From: Stercorarius parasiticus
Lineage: Eukaryota; Chordata; Aves; Charadriiformes; Stercorariidae
DNA: 64,000 nucleotides
Reading direction: 5' to 3'
Assembly: GCA_013396915.1 (NCBI GenBank)
Contig: VWZL01000585.1
Span: forward strand, 350,951-414,950
Shown here one piece after another: positions 1 through 12,100 of the stretch. The notes under the pieces were generated by a model. It had not been told where the DNA came from and ran no database searches. It was given only the letters and a program-made list of their open reading frames with translations. Numbering within the stretch: position 1 is the stretch's first letter; each line of letters opens with the position of its first letter. The translations under genes and the position numbers were made by a program.

Positions 1-1408
1 GGGGGGGGCAATGAATAAACCTCACTGTTTTCTGCCTGTAATTCGCCAGATCCCGGAGCGTGGAGCCAGATGATCGGTGCCCAGCCACCACGATGATTTT
101 TCCAGGTGTGCCGGTGCAGCCTGGGTGACAAATCCCCCACTGTCCCACCAGAGCCTCCCATTGCTGCTCCGACGGCCGCTGGTGGGCAGACAATGGTGCT
201 GCTCCTGGCACACCTCCCTCCCCGCGGCTCCTCACCTGCTGAGGTGGAGGCCAGACCCCCAGCGCAAAACTTCCCACGTATAAAATTATAGGTGGCAGCA
301 ATCAGTGCTTTAAAAAAAAAATTATCATGAAGCCAAGCTGGGGGTCAAGGAGGGACAGGCAGGAATGTGCCTGGAACAGGGAGGGCTTGGGGCTGCTCTC
401 CCTAATGCAGCTAATTCAGGGGGAATTCTGGTGTTTCACCAAAAGCTGTCATTCCCAGCTCCCCCCAGTGCAGAGCATCACTTGTTATCCCTCACCTTGG
501 AGCAGCCCAGTCCTCCATCCTCTGCGCTTCACTTCGCTTGAGCACAAGGCACCAACTCCCAGCATGGGGACAGCATCCGCGGCCGCCCCGGCACAGCTCT
601 CAGAAGCTGCCATGAGGGCAACCAGCTCCACCTGACAAAGCGGGGCTCCTGGGGGAATCCAGCCCGGATGAGGGAAGGCGTCACTTGGCTCCCGTGGGTC
701 TGGGGAACCTGCTGATTGCTCCCATCTCCCTACTCTGACCCTGCTCTCATGGGTGCACGTGGGCTCGTGTTCCCACAGGGAAGAGCATGCCGCGGTGGCT
801 CTGTCAGGCAGAGAAAAGGGGTGGGAGCAGCCACCAGCAGGTCCTCTACGTTGTAGAGGCTTGAAGGGGCCCGACCTGGATGGGCAGTGTGGGTTTTGCA
901 GTGGGGGAGGCGAGGACCAAGCTACCCGTGGTCGCCCTGGCCAGGCGGGTGGCCCATGCCAGGAGGAGGGAACACACAGGGCAGGGTGGGAAGGGGACAG
1001 AGCCAGTTGCCCCACTGTGTCCCCCTGGCAAAACTCCTCAGTTCCTTTCCCACCATACCCACAGGTCTGTCTCATTAAGCAATAAGCTGTTTGCAGAGGA
1101 GTTCAAAGTGTGTCTCAGCATTGCTTCATCTTATGCGCCCCTTTACAGTCCCACTAACAACATCATATGCAAATCAGCGAAGGTTCGTCACGCAGGGCAC
1201 CCACTGGCAGAAGAGACCCTCCAGCCCTACTATGCACCATTTCCCAACCAGTTTCCCACATAGAGGTGACCAGTGCTGGAACTGGAGGGCTCTGGCAAGG
1301 GTTTCCATAAGTTCCAGCTGGCTTCCCCCATGCTTTGCTCTGCTTTTCCCATGGAATGTCTTGCTTGGGTGCGGGAGCCGAGCTCCAGCCCTCCTGGGGG
1401 GGCGGAGG
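1..1408. other. GC-rich intergenic DNA, no gene recognised
   Basis: Open frames of 60 to 196 codons occur on both strands and overlap one another. This is what GC-rich, stop-poor DNA gives by chance. I found no recognisable domain, no chain of exons with matching splice phases and no known repeat. Confidence 0.5.
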
Positions 1409-1690
1409 TGGGCATGGTGATGGGCCAGATGATGGACAGGGTGGTGGGCCAGATGATGGACAGGGTAGTGGGCAGGGTGCTGGACAGGGTGCTGGACAGG
1501 GTGTTGGGCCAGATGATGGGCAGAGTGGTGGGCAGGGTGATGGACAGGGTGGTGGACATGATGGTGGGCAGGGTGGTGGGGCAGATGATGAACAGGATGG
1601 TGGGCAGGGTGATGGACGGGGTGGTGGACAGGGCGGTGGGCAGGGTGGTGGGCCAGATGATGGACAGGGTGGTGGGCAGGGTGCTGGTGC
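1409..1690. repeat. 12-bp-unit minisatellite (about 23 units)
   Basis: A tandem array whose unit is about 12 bp. Unit types such as GGGTGGTGGGCA, GGGTGATGGACA, GGGTGCTGGACA and AGATGATGGACA alternate. Because the unit is a multiple of three and lacks stops, several frames stay open on both strands, giving spurious repetitive peptides (DGQGGGQ-like on plus, HHPAHHP-like on minus). Four G-triplets at 1631-1652 with loops of 4, 2 and 4 bases form a canonical G-quadruplex motif on the plus strand. The edges are imperfect units, so they are good to about 10 bp. Confidence 0.92.
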
Positions 1691-2929
1691 CTGGCAGAGG
1701 GCTGGGTGTGCTCCAGCACTGGAAGCGATGCCAGCTGAGGGATTAGGAGAGCTGAACAGACTCCATATCCACAGGATTGCTCGTTAAATGGCCCTGGCAA
1801 TTAGGGAAATCCTGGCACTTTGGCTGACAAAGGCAGGGAGATCAAGCCCTCTCTGCGGCTCCACATCAGGAGTCTCACGCCGCAATGATTTGGGTTGCCT
1901 GCCCCACAAGAGCACCTATTTTGGCCCCAGCGCGTGCAGACGGCTCTCAGCCCAAGCGCTCCTCAGGTTTCCTGCCCCGCTGCTTCAAAGCCAGCCCTGT
2001 GTGCCATCCCTTGAGCTGTCACCGACGGGGTCAGCGTCCAGATCCCCCAGTTCAGCAGGGACCTCCAGGGTGATGCTGAGGGGCTGATCTCTGCCTGCAG
2101 ACGGCATGGCTGGCTGCGAAAGGGGGGGAAGACGTCCTGCTCCCCACAGGGAGGAAGCCCACGGGGACGGCACCCACTTCCGCACATCCCCTGTGGCTCT
2201 GCAGCCAGCGGGGGGGACACGCTGCCAAGCAGAGATGCCTGGGGGCTCTGCTGTGCTCTCCCCACAGAAGGCAAAACATATTTAAACAGTCTGAGGTGGT
2301 TTTGGGGGGTCTGTGCACTCTCAGCAAGCGGCGTGGTACTTCTCTGTCCCTCACCTTGGAGTTTCACCAGATTCACCAGCTTTGCAGCGGCTCTTTCAGA
2401 ATAAATAGCATTTTCTTGCAGTAACCTTTCAGTGACATTGCTGGCGGTTCGGGCAGTCAAACCTCAGCCCAGCCCACACCCAAATGCCCGCCTGACGGCC
2501 CAGTGTTTTACACACCCAGATAAACGTTGCCTCGTTTTTACTTGCCCCTGGTTTGGGGGTCCCTTGGGACATGCCCAAGTTGTATATGCCAGCTTTCTCT
2601 TTGGCAGACAGGAGAGCTGGAACCCCAGTAAAATGGAAGCTGAGGGTATTTCAGAGTTGCAAGACGTCAGCAGCCAAGAGGCTTAAGAAGAAGCGGGAGG
2701 GAGAGAGGCTTCCAACAAAATCCCCGGGGCTGGCAGCCTTGTGCTCGCACCGCAAATAGCTTGTCCTGTGGCTCGTCTGCTAACCCTTAGCGTTCACATG
2801 ACTTGGCTTACGCCCGATTACCTTACCTGCCAGCCAGTCTCCTCTTAACAAGAAAGAGAGAAGTGCAAAAGCATTCCGGCCTCAGGCCCTGCAGGAATGT
2901 GCCCTGAGCCGCCTCTGCTGCTCAGCTTA
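1691..2929. other. Intergenic DNA, nothing recognised
   Basis: Short overlapping open frames only. No exon, RNA gene or repeat family recognised. Confidence 0.45.
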
Positions 2930-3350
2930 ATCCCCCCGGGGAATTCGTACCCTCTGCCTTTGCCGCCAAGGAGGAAGGAGCAGCAGAGACCACATGTGAT
3001 GAACTGACCACAACCCCCCATTCCCCGTCCTCTGTGCCACGCTGGGGGAGGAGGGGGAGATCGGGAGTGAAGTTAAGGCTGGGAAGAAGGGAGGAGTGGG
3101 TGGAAGGTGTTTTAAGATTTAGTTTTTATTTCCCATTATCTTACTCTGAATCGATCGGTAATAAACCAGTTTCCCCAAGTCGAGTTGGCTTTGCCTGTGA
3201 CAGTAATTGGTGAGTGATCTCTCCCTGCCCTTACCTCAACCCGTGAACCTTTCGTTGTATTTTCTCTCCTCCACCCAGCTCAGGAGGGGGAGCGATAGAG
3301 GAGCTTTGGTGGACACCTGGCATCCAGCCCGGGTCAAGCCACCACAGGGC
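2930..3350 (+). mobile_element. Probable solo LTR fragment of an avian endogenous retrovirus
   Basis: The stretch resembles an LTR type found dispersed in bird genomes. It has a purine-rich segment, then a T-rich stretch with an AATAAA signal at 3160-3165. A U5-like part follows (GTAATTGGTGAGTGATCTCT near 3204), ending close to a CCACCACA motif at about 3343-3350. No gag, pol or env coding sequence adjoins it, so it looks like a solo or truncated LTR. The assignment rests on remembered similarity to avian LTR consensus sequences. The 5' boundary is uncertain and the 3' boundary approximate. Confidence 0.5.
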
Positions 3351-6300
3351 AGGCTGCCATCGCAGCTGTGACGGGCTCGTGGCCGTGCACGGGGGACGTG
3401 CAGCTCCAGAAAAGGTCCCGGGGAGCCACACACCCCACACACTCACGTTGGGGTCCATGTGACTCCAGCAAACACGTTTAGTTCCGCTCCTCTGTGCAAA
3501 TCCTGTGTCTGCTGCCATTTTTGGGGGGTCCCGGTGGCGGCTGATGGGGAGGATGCGCTTTCTGCTCTGGGTGCTGTGCTGTGGTGGGACCGGGGAGTCC
3601 CTCTTCCAGCAAGTGACGTGCCAGGGGANAAATTTAAAAAAAAAAAAAAAAGCAATGACAGAGGAAACAGGTTTATCGTCTCTCTGCAAGAACACTGGGA
3701 CTTAGCCGCAGGGGTTTTTCGGAGCCATGAGTCAAAATCATGCTGGGCTCCTCCCGGCAGCCCGGAGAAAGTCCCGTGGCGGGGGTCCAGCAGCCCCACC
3801 AGGGTGGGCACAGGGAGCAGGGACTCCCCAATTTCTGCTTTATCCCTTCCGGCAGGTTTGGGAGCACAGGCATGACCACAGCCAGACGGGAGCAGCCATG
3901 TGGGATGCTGCGGGGCTTGGTGCTATGGGCACGGCCCCCCAGCAAAACCCGGAGTGCACCCACAGGGGACCAAAGGGTGCCCAAGAAGGGGGACTGGCTG
4001 GGAAGGGAGGTGGCATGGCTGCCCCAGGAAGCAGAACCGGGGACACGTGTGGGCAGCTGGGTGGGAGGCGGTGCAGGAAGCACAGGCAGAGCATCCGCGG
4101 TGGAGGGGTTGTACCCCACCTCTCCCCGATGCTGGATGCAGGGACTCGGGAGCCGCCAGACCCCTGGGGATGCCCAAAAGGGGTCAGCTCTGGGGGCTGA
4201 ACGGGGATGGAGCGAGGAGGGGGCCAGGTGGGTGCCCCCCGTCCTGCCCTCGGCCTTGCCGAGTGCTGGCGACTGGGGACAAGCCCAGCTGCAACACCCT
4301 GGATGGGGGAGACAGGAGGATTCAGGGGTGCCCTGGGATGGGACATGGCCCCAACTGAGGCCTGTGCGAGGGAGCTGGTCCCAGCAGCCACCAGCCTGTG
4401 GCTTGCCGCCAAGCCCAGCACCCCGCCATCTGAAAAGCCTTCATTTTCGGGCAGCAGAAAGTCGGCATCCTCCTTCCCAGAAGGTCGCCTTGGCAGCACT
4501 GCAGGACAGCAAACCCTAAGAGGGGGGAGGCGACCTCCTGAGCCCCCCAGCCTGGCTCTGCGGGGCATCCTTCCCTGTCCCCGGTGGGATGCAGAGCCCC
4601 CAAGAGAGGCAGAGCTGCTGTGGCCCCACGGCAGCCTCCCAGGGAGGAAGGACAAGGACCAGGGTGCTCGAAGGCTGAAGCCCAAGCCCTACTGCCCTGG
4701 CCATCACTGCACAGGCACTTATCCAGCACCGTGTGCCCTGGGCAAGCACTTGCAGTTGCCCTGCCCAGGGACGCTGGCACAGCCCTCTGCACCACTGGCA
4801 CATTCACTCATGGCAAAGCAGCTGCCAGAAACCACCCGGGGTGAAACCACCCCCGGGGCCTCAGAGGGAAAGATGCTGAAAGTGGGGTTTTTTTCTCAAA
4901 ACCTGCCCGAAAGAGGGGTTTGTGAGCGCAAGGAGCTGGTTCAAAGCAGGGCGAGCACCTGGTGCCCAAGTAAACACAGAAACCAAAACCCTGCAGCGCC
5001 CGAGCGGCTGCTCCCCGGAGGGGTGACAGTGCAGAGCACGGCCACAGCCCCTGCCAGGTGGGACCTGCTTTTATATTTGTCACCGTGGCTGGAGCACCCT
5101 GCCAGCCTTCACCATGCCGCCACACTCTTCCTCTCCCACCCACGGCAGGTTTGGCATCGCCCAGGAACCAGCTCTGCCGGTCCGCTCTCGCCGCTTCGTT
5201 TTTCGGATGCTCGGGGGAGGGGAAAAAAACCCCCGCCACCCAGCACCGGCATGCCCAGCGCAGCCCTGCGATGGGCCAGGGTGGACATGGCCACGCACGG
5301 TGCCCCCAGCAGTCACCCCCCCAGCCCCATGAACACAGGGACACCCAGGGTGACCTGAGCTGAGTAGTGGTAGCAGCAAGCACAGGCAAACCCAACAGCT
5401 TTTCTGAGAGATCACGCTTGTGACGAGGCTTGTCACCTCTGCGCTGGGCAGAGCAGGACCCGAGGCACCTCAGGAGCTGCTTTTAGGAACCCTCAGCCTC
5501 CGTCGGGCTGAGGGGATGAGTCACAGGGAGTGGGGGGACGGCCATTGGGGGGACCCAGCAGGCAAAGGCTGCTCCAGAGCCTGTGGAGGCAGAGGGGCTG
5601 CTCGAAAAGAGCAATGAGATGGGTGTCAGGTAGGAGGTGACTCAGGCCCTGCTGGGAAGCGTCACCCTCCAGCCCAGCCGCAGAGCCCCGGTGGCATGAC
5701 GGGACGAGGCCAGGCGGCACAGCCTTCGTGGCACGGCCCGGGAGCCCCAGCAGACAGATCCCTGGGTTCATGGGGACAGAGCCCAGGCTCAGCGAGGCTG
5801 CAGGTCTTTAGGGACACCAGGGCATTGGAACGAGGTGGGGGAGCCCTCAGGAAGAGCCACCTTGGGCTCCCCAGCACTGGGCATGGCTCCGTGCAGGCAT
5901 CGGCTCCGTGCGGGCACTGCCATCTGCAGGCAGCAGCTTCGGGGCCACCTCTGGGCTTCTCCCAGCACTCAAGCGAGCAGCAGCCACCGACCACTACTGC
6001 TGCACGCCAGGGCAGGGAGCCACCTCCCTGAGCCCACGGATGCTCGCAAGCTGTCGTCCAACGCATGGAGAAAGCAGCCATGGCTTCTCCTCCCCTCCGC
6101 CCTGAGCAGCCAGCAGAGGGACAGGAGCAACTAACCTCAGGCGGTGCAGACAGCCCCCAGCAAAACAAAACAACCCCCAGCCTACACCTCCCTCACACAG
6201 AACATCACTGGGGCCTCTGCCCTGTCCGAGGGAGGAAAAGGGACCTATTATTTCAAGCACAGCGAGGGAGTTACTTGTGAAGTGCTCCCTGGAGCCCCGT

Positions 6301-6644
6301 GTTGTCTTCCTTGCCTTCCTCCTTAGGCAACAGCATTTGCACACCCCAGGGGACACAAATCCCACTCCCAGTTTGTTCTGTTTCACGTGTGCCCCACGTG
6401 AACAAACATTGCCACAAAACCATCCCCATAAAAACCTGCCCAAGCGCCCACGAGGCTCTGCCCGTGCTGAGGAGGCTGACTGCCTGCATTCAACAGGCAG
6501 AGACCCCTCTTATGACCAAAGTATCGTCTCTTTGCCAGAGAACGGCCAAACTAGTTTTTTTTCAACTAGTTCTGCCTCCAAAAAGGAGCCCTTAGCCCAG
6601 GTGGCTTCAGCTATGGGGCCCTTCCCCTCTTGTGTCCCTGGAAA
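3351..6644. other. GC-rich intergenic DNA with a poly-A tract, no gene recognised
   Basis: Contains an A16 run (3636-3651) just after a single ambiguous base (N at 3629), suggesting a sequencing or assembly difficulty. Long open frames (a 383-codon frame at 4207-5358 on plus, 281 and 195 codons on minus) overlap each other on both strands. None has a recognisable domain, so I treat them as chance frames in GC-rich DNA. A GC-rich gene missed by eye cannot be excluded. Confidence 0.45.
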
Positions 6645-7014
6645 CCTTTTTAGTCTGGAAAAAACGACGACTTGAGGGGGGATCTTATCAACGCTTATAA
6701 ACACTGAAAGGGTGGGTGTCAGGAGGATGGGGCCAGGCTCTTCTCAGTGGTGCCCAGCGACAGGACAAGGGGTAACGGGCACAAACTTGACCATAGGAAG
6801 TTCCATCTCACCATGAGGAGGAACTTCTTTCCTTTGAGGGTGACAGAGCCCTAGCACAGGCTGCCCAGAGAGGTGGTGGAGTCTCCGTCTCTGGAGACAT
6901 TCCAAACCCGCCTGGACGCGTTCCTGTGCCGCCTGCTCTGGGTGACCCTGCTCTGGTAGGGGGTTGGACTAGATGATCTCCAGAGGTCCCTTCCAACCCT
7001 ACCACTCTGTGAAA
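6645..7014 (+). mobile_element. CR1 non-LTR retrotransposon, 5'-truncated 3' tail
   Basis: Shows the CR1 3' landmarks in order: a GGGGGATCTTATCAACGCTT-type start, a GGACAAGGGGTAACGGGCAC segment, a CAGGCTGCCCAGAGAGGTGG segment, then TGGACTAGATGATCTCCAGA followed by GGTCCCTTCCAACC at the 3' end. The orientation is plus. It is diverged from the other copies in the window and lacks clear terminal octamers (the end reads CCACTCTGTG). It lies just beyond the inferred 3' end of SEC22B. Confidence 0.88.
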
Positions 7015-7069
7015 GAAAGAATACAATCCCTGAGGTCACAGAAACAAGACATGGGAAAGTCCACGCCAC

Positions 7070-8971
7070 AGAGGGGATTTTTCAGAAGCGTTTATTTCAC
7101 TGCTGACACCGGGGCTGCAGGAGGCAACTGGTCCTCGAGCTGCCCTTCGCTGCAGAATCGTCACTCCCCTCAATCACAACAATCCACATCAGGTCGGTGT
7201 GTGCTCACCTTTCAGCACCTACTTTACACAGACCTACATCACTGGGACATTCACCTGTTAGGGACACCACTTAAAAGGATTAAAACTAATGATAATAATA
7301 ATAATTAAGTAATCTACAAAGTAACACTTGGAGGCATCACGCAGAAAGCAGATTTTAGACTACACGGCAGATCAGATTTGCTAGGTTTATTGGGGGACGA
7401 GTGCTAACTGCTTCCCTGCTGGTCCAACACAGTGTCAAGCCGGGGAGCGTTCCCAGACAGGGTAATGGTTCCCTATTTCCTACCCAGTGGCAGGAAAAAC
7501 TTCCAGGTCACAGTTCATACTTCCAGAACGACACAAGATTATGTGCTTGTAAAAGGTGCTGGGGAGTCCTGAAACTTCCTTCTGTGACACTGCCTGCTTC
7601 CTACCAAGTGGCAGACACTGAAGTGCAGAAGAGTGCCTCAGCTGTGGGATTTTTCTCTTTTTTTTTTAAATAAAAACAAAAGCTGACTGATAAAATGTTA
7701 TTCTTAGCACAGGTGGACCAAAAAAAAAAAAATCACATTACACTGGGAATATACAGATTGGCCCACAAGAAAGAAGAAGCTACATACTATTGCCCCGTCA
7801 TGAGTTTTTCTTCACCTACAGTTTCAACTTCCCAAGTGAGGTAGGGAGAGGGTGACCACGGGAAAAAAAGGTGGTGTTTCCAAAGGATTCCACTGTTTTT
7901 AAAGTTATCCTTTTGAATCCTTCATGTAAAGTTAAAGTGTTCGTTAAGAAAACACTGCCTTTTCTTCACAACAACATTCAGAGTTTTGGTTTTTTTGGTT
8001 GTTCTGGGTGAGGGAAGGAGGGAGAAAGAAAACAAGCATCCCAGAGATGAAATGCTGGCAGTTTTGACACGTTTTGGAAGGAAACAACGGTTATAAAAAG
8101 GAAGGAAATAACGTACTGAATCTGCAGATAGAAGGGAAAAATACAGAGTGCCGATGCAGTTTGCACTGTGCCCGTCCCAACAGCACTTGAATTACATGCC
8201 CTGTTCACGTGGAAACTTAACTCTCATACACAGCTGTCAGGAGATGGCAAGCAGACACTTACAAACCTGTAGTTTAATTTTGTAGGAATCGGTAATATCA
8301 AAGCTTTTCATTGCCCCTCCTAGTACTAGACAGAAAGTATTTTAAGGCATAGTTTAACATCCATTTCTTCCTAAAGCAACTTAAAGTGTAACAAGCCCAG
8401 ATGTCAGACACAGACAACTCAACAACAGCTATTCTGACAGAGGTGAAAGCTATTATATGTACAGTGCGGTATTTGCCTTCAAACAGGGGAGTTTTATCTG
8501 GGAAAAAAACCAAACAAACAAACAAAAAAAAACAAAAAAAGAAAGAAAAATAACTGCAGACCCAGATTCTAAAAAAAGCAAACGTTGCCAACACAAGGAA
8601 TGTTCATTAGAGTCCAGTTCCCACTAGAGCTACTCAACAGGAGGATGTATGTGATTATGCGAAGTCGCGCTGATTGACTGTTCCCAGAGCGTCCCCCCCA
8701 GGGGGAGGGGGGCAGAACCCTGGGAGGCCAAACCCTGCAGTACCCTAGTGCAAACTGCCTCAGAGGAAAAGCCTGTAGTCAACAAGCCTTTACACCTATT
8801 GTTAGGCTTCACTAAGAGATGTAGTAGTCAGGTGTCACCTAACAATTTCAGGACACTCCCGTAAAGGTGATGGTCCTGTGTGGATTCTAATGCACATCCC
8901 CCGTGAACAGTGTCCTGCACACATACACCTGCCAGGCTACCGGCTTTCCCTCTTCCGTGACCGCAACCGTC
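7070..8971 (-). other. SEC22B: Inferred SEC22B 3' untranslated region
   Basis: This AT-richer stretch follows the SEC22B stop codon on the minus strand. Two AATAAA signals are present in that strand, at 7391-7386 and 7096-7091. The more distal one would give a 3' UTR of about 1.9 kb ending just short of the CR1 element. A CAAA-rich simple stretch (about 8509-8552) and an ATA-type microsatellite (about 7289-7305) lie inside. The UTR extent is inferred from signals only; no transcript evidence is available here. Confidence 0.45.
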
Positions 8972-9126
8972 TCACAGCCACCAGAACCTCACGTAAACGA
9001 TCAACATGATAAAAAACACAGCTACAGCCGCGAGTTTGGCATAAGTGGAACGCATGTTCAGATACTTCGCATCCTGACGGTACTTCTTGGACAAACTGGA
9101 CAAATTGTTGGCCTTGGAATCAAGAG
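8972..9126 (-). CDS. SEC22B: SEC22B coding exon 5 with stop
   Basis: Encodes the second half of the SNARE helix ([20 protein letters not shown]), the linker, and a single membrane helix rich in A, V, F, I and L that ends VRFWWL before TGA (8974-8972). Only the last couple of residues would reach the lumen, as in a tail-anchored protein. The acceptor is TTTAACAG|CT. Confidence 0.97.
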
Positions 9127-12100
9127 CTGTTAAAGGGAAAGGGGAGAGAAGTTAATCAAGATTAACCCAACCAGAAGTTCCCCAAATGTTACACTAACCA
9201 TACAGGTTTCTCCAGAGCAGCTGGAAGCGCAGTAGTTCCACATGGCAGCATGCCCTGTGCGTTTCTGCAGCGCTCCAGTGCTGGTCCTGCTGGGATGAGA
9301 GCCACCCAAGCTGGTGAGATGCTGGTCTCACCCAAAAGAAGCACCAGTACCTGCCAGGTGCTTCAGGATGCAACTGATCCAACTGAAACACCTACTGAGT
9401 CCGTTGCTTTCCTCAGGAGGCTCAGGGATTAGCAAGTCTTTCCCTCCGGTATACTCTACCCACCCAGCTGACCGAGGGGATGAGGAACCCTATGCCAAAT
9501 ATTGTCCATTCCCTGTACCTGAAAGCGCTTCTCCTCGCTGTAAGACTTCCTCGATGTTGGCCACCATAATCCTCTGCACATCTTGCAGCTCTGTGTTGAT
9601 GGAGCCCAGGTTCCTCCTTGCCCGGCTATCAATGTAGAGCTTCTTGGTTTTCTGGATGTAGGTATCTGGAATAAGATGAGGCTATCAGAGGGAATCTCAC
9701 CTAACACAGACTGCTGAAGGAGTTGGGAGCATTGCTGAGACAGCCAGCAGACTGCATGCAAATACTCACTGGAGTGAGATTTAAAGCAGGAAATATTAAT
9801 CAAAGGACATTTAGCATTTCCCTGCCACTTTACTTGCTCTATTCTCTTGCTCAAAACACCCATTTCTCTAGTGCCAAGAAGAGGCTGAACTGCCAATTCC
9901 ACAGGCCAAGCTGGAGAGGATCCTGTGGCTGCTGCTTCCCCCCAGCAAGAAGTTTCCTAGCTAGCCACAAGGAGAGGGACCTCACCAAATTCGATGAAGG
10001 AATAGGGCCTGGAGACCGTTGGCACCTTCTTGCCATGCTGCTCATCAAACTCTGAATGCAAATCTTCCAGGTATGCAAAGGCCAGTTTCTTGGGGAATCC
10101 AGCTTCACACAGGACCAGGTAACACACTCCTTTCTCAATGATGTAGCTAGAAGAACATCAGACAGTGCATTAATCCATCAATTTTTGAATCTATCCTAAC
10201 AAACATCACTCTGCATACCTCTATTCCTATAAAGCAATGAGAACTGGGTTCAGGGACTTCCAGTTTGCCACGTCTGGATTGGGTATAAGCCTTTCTACAA
10301 AGTAATGGCTTATTTTTTCTTTACCTAAATATATATTTTCTTGTAGCCTCAGACCCTATACCCGTGCCAACAGCCCTGAACTTTGACTTCACTAGAACAA
10401 AAGTTGGCCTATGAGTAGCATTATCTTAACAAAATACCAGCACAAAAGAGTTATAATTTTGGAGTAAAAAAGGGAGGACACCCTCCCTCCTGCAGTCAGA
10501 AGGAGGGAAACACGACAAAGTTTGTCAGCAAAGTAGAGGGGAAGGTGTCCAATGCAGCTCTAAGACAACACAGCACAGCCAAGTACTTGACGCCAATAAA
10601 CGGGAAGCTCTGCCCCGAGATCAGGACATGGACGAGAATTTGGTCTCAGGGTGCTAAAAAGCCACCCACTGACTGCCAGCTCCCGCTTTCTGTTTTGGAG
10701 GGCTGGCTATCCCCTTACCCCTCCAACACCAGCCTGTTGGTGGGGGGTGGCTAGCCACATGCACGTCCTCAAGGCAGCTGGAGCAAAATATTGGTGCTAG
10801 ATGGGTGCTGGTGACTTCCCCTACAGGTTTGCCATGGGTAAGGATGACTGTGCTACCAGCTCCATCTGCGAAGTTAGGAGCTCCAAAACATATGTTGGAA
10901 CAGGAGCTGCTCCTGCTCTGCAACGCTGTTTGGTTTGTCCCACAATTGAACGCGCAGAGAGGTCCTCTCCTCCTCCTCCCACCACCCCATCCCCATTGCA
11001 TCTAATTTGTATTTCTTTGCAAGAGGCTTAGTGCTAACCTTGTTTCAGTGTGAGCTCCAGTGCCTCCACCAGCACTGAGGAGAGGGACCTTTCATTATAA
11101 TGCAGCTAAAAAGCCTACTGAAATAAGGGATAAGATAGAACCATCTTGATATTATTTAGGCTTCACTACAGCTTTCTGCTGGTGCACATTCCCAACTACA
11201 TTTCCCTCCTCATTTAGCCAATAGAAGAATAAAGGCAACAATATTTCCACCAAAACCAAGGGAGTCGAGGCGGTAGATATCCCCGCATACACTTTTGAAT
11301 GTTTATCTATAATATTCAGGGTGTAATTTAAACACTACTTTTATGTTACCTTCCTTTGACTTTCTGCATAATACCATTATGTACCAGTCTAGTTTGCATA
11401 AAGATTAACGGTGTATTAAAGAATTGACCCAGTCACAAGGGCACCGTAATTAAATAAGTAGCTTAAAATTTTGTTAATAGCCACATCAGGCTTACAAAAC
11501 AACTCCCCCCAACACTGTTTTTCCAGATACTCCAACAGGTCCAAGGACTTTGCATTAACCATCCTCAACTTGTTTCTGGGCTCAGGAGTATCCATTTCTC
11601 CCACCTCTATATGTGCGAATCCTGCCAGCCTTCAAATAACAACCGATCCACCCAAACAGAAGCAAGAAACTCCACTTACTATAATCCATTCTCCAAGCAC
11701 ATCCCCACAGGCCCATGCTTTTATTCCTTTTTATGTCCCTCAGCTTGGACTGCATCCGTGTGTAAGACTAATCCTACAGCACATCATGCTCCTGCTCTTC
11801 CCTCACCCTCAGAGACCTGCTTGACAGCTCGGAGTTGCTACAGATCCTCACTTGGAGCTTGATTTAGCCGCTGTCACGAACAGCTATAACTTGAAAGTCT
11901 TTTGAAATAAGCAAGACTTGCATCAGATAGGAATTCTGACAGTATTCCCTGAGAGCCAGAGCAGCACGCTCAAGATAAGAGCAGTCAGAGGAACATCACC
12001 CACCTCTGTTATCTCTGCTGGGGCCAGCTGGTCCTGCCCGGAGCTCTTCAGCTCTATTTCCCACTTGCTTTTCCCCTGATGTGATATTAGACGTGTCGGA

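Noticed and set aside
1409..1690. CRISPR-like array
   Set aside because: Units are contiguous 12-mers without spacers in a vertebrate genome; it is a minisatellite.
1174..1800. 208-codon minus-strand histidine/proline repeat protein (and glycine-rich or MMDRVVG-type plus frames)
   Set aside because: Entirely a reading of the 12-bp minisatellite; the same array is open in several frames.
4207..5358. 383-codon plus-strand open frame
   Set aside because: Lies in GC-rich, stop-poor DNA, overlaps long frames on the other strand, and shows no domain or protein-like composition.
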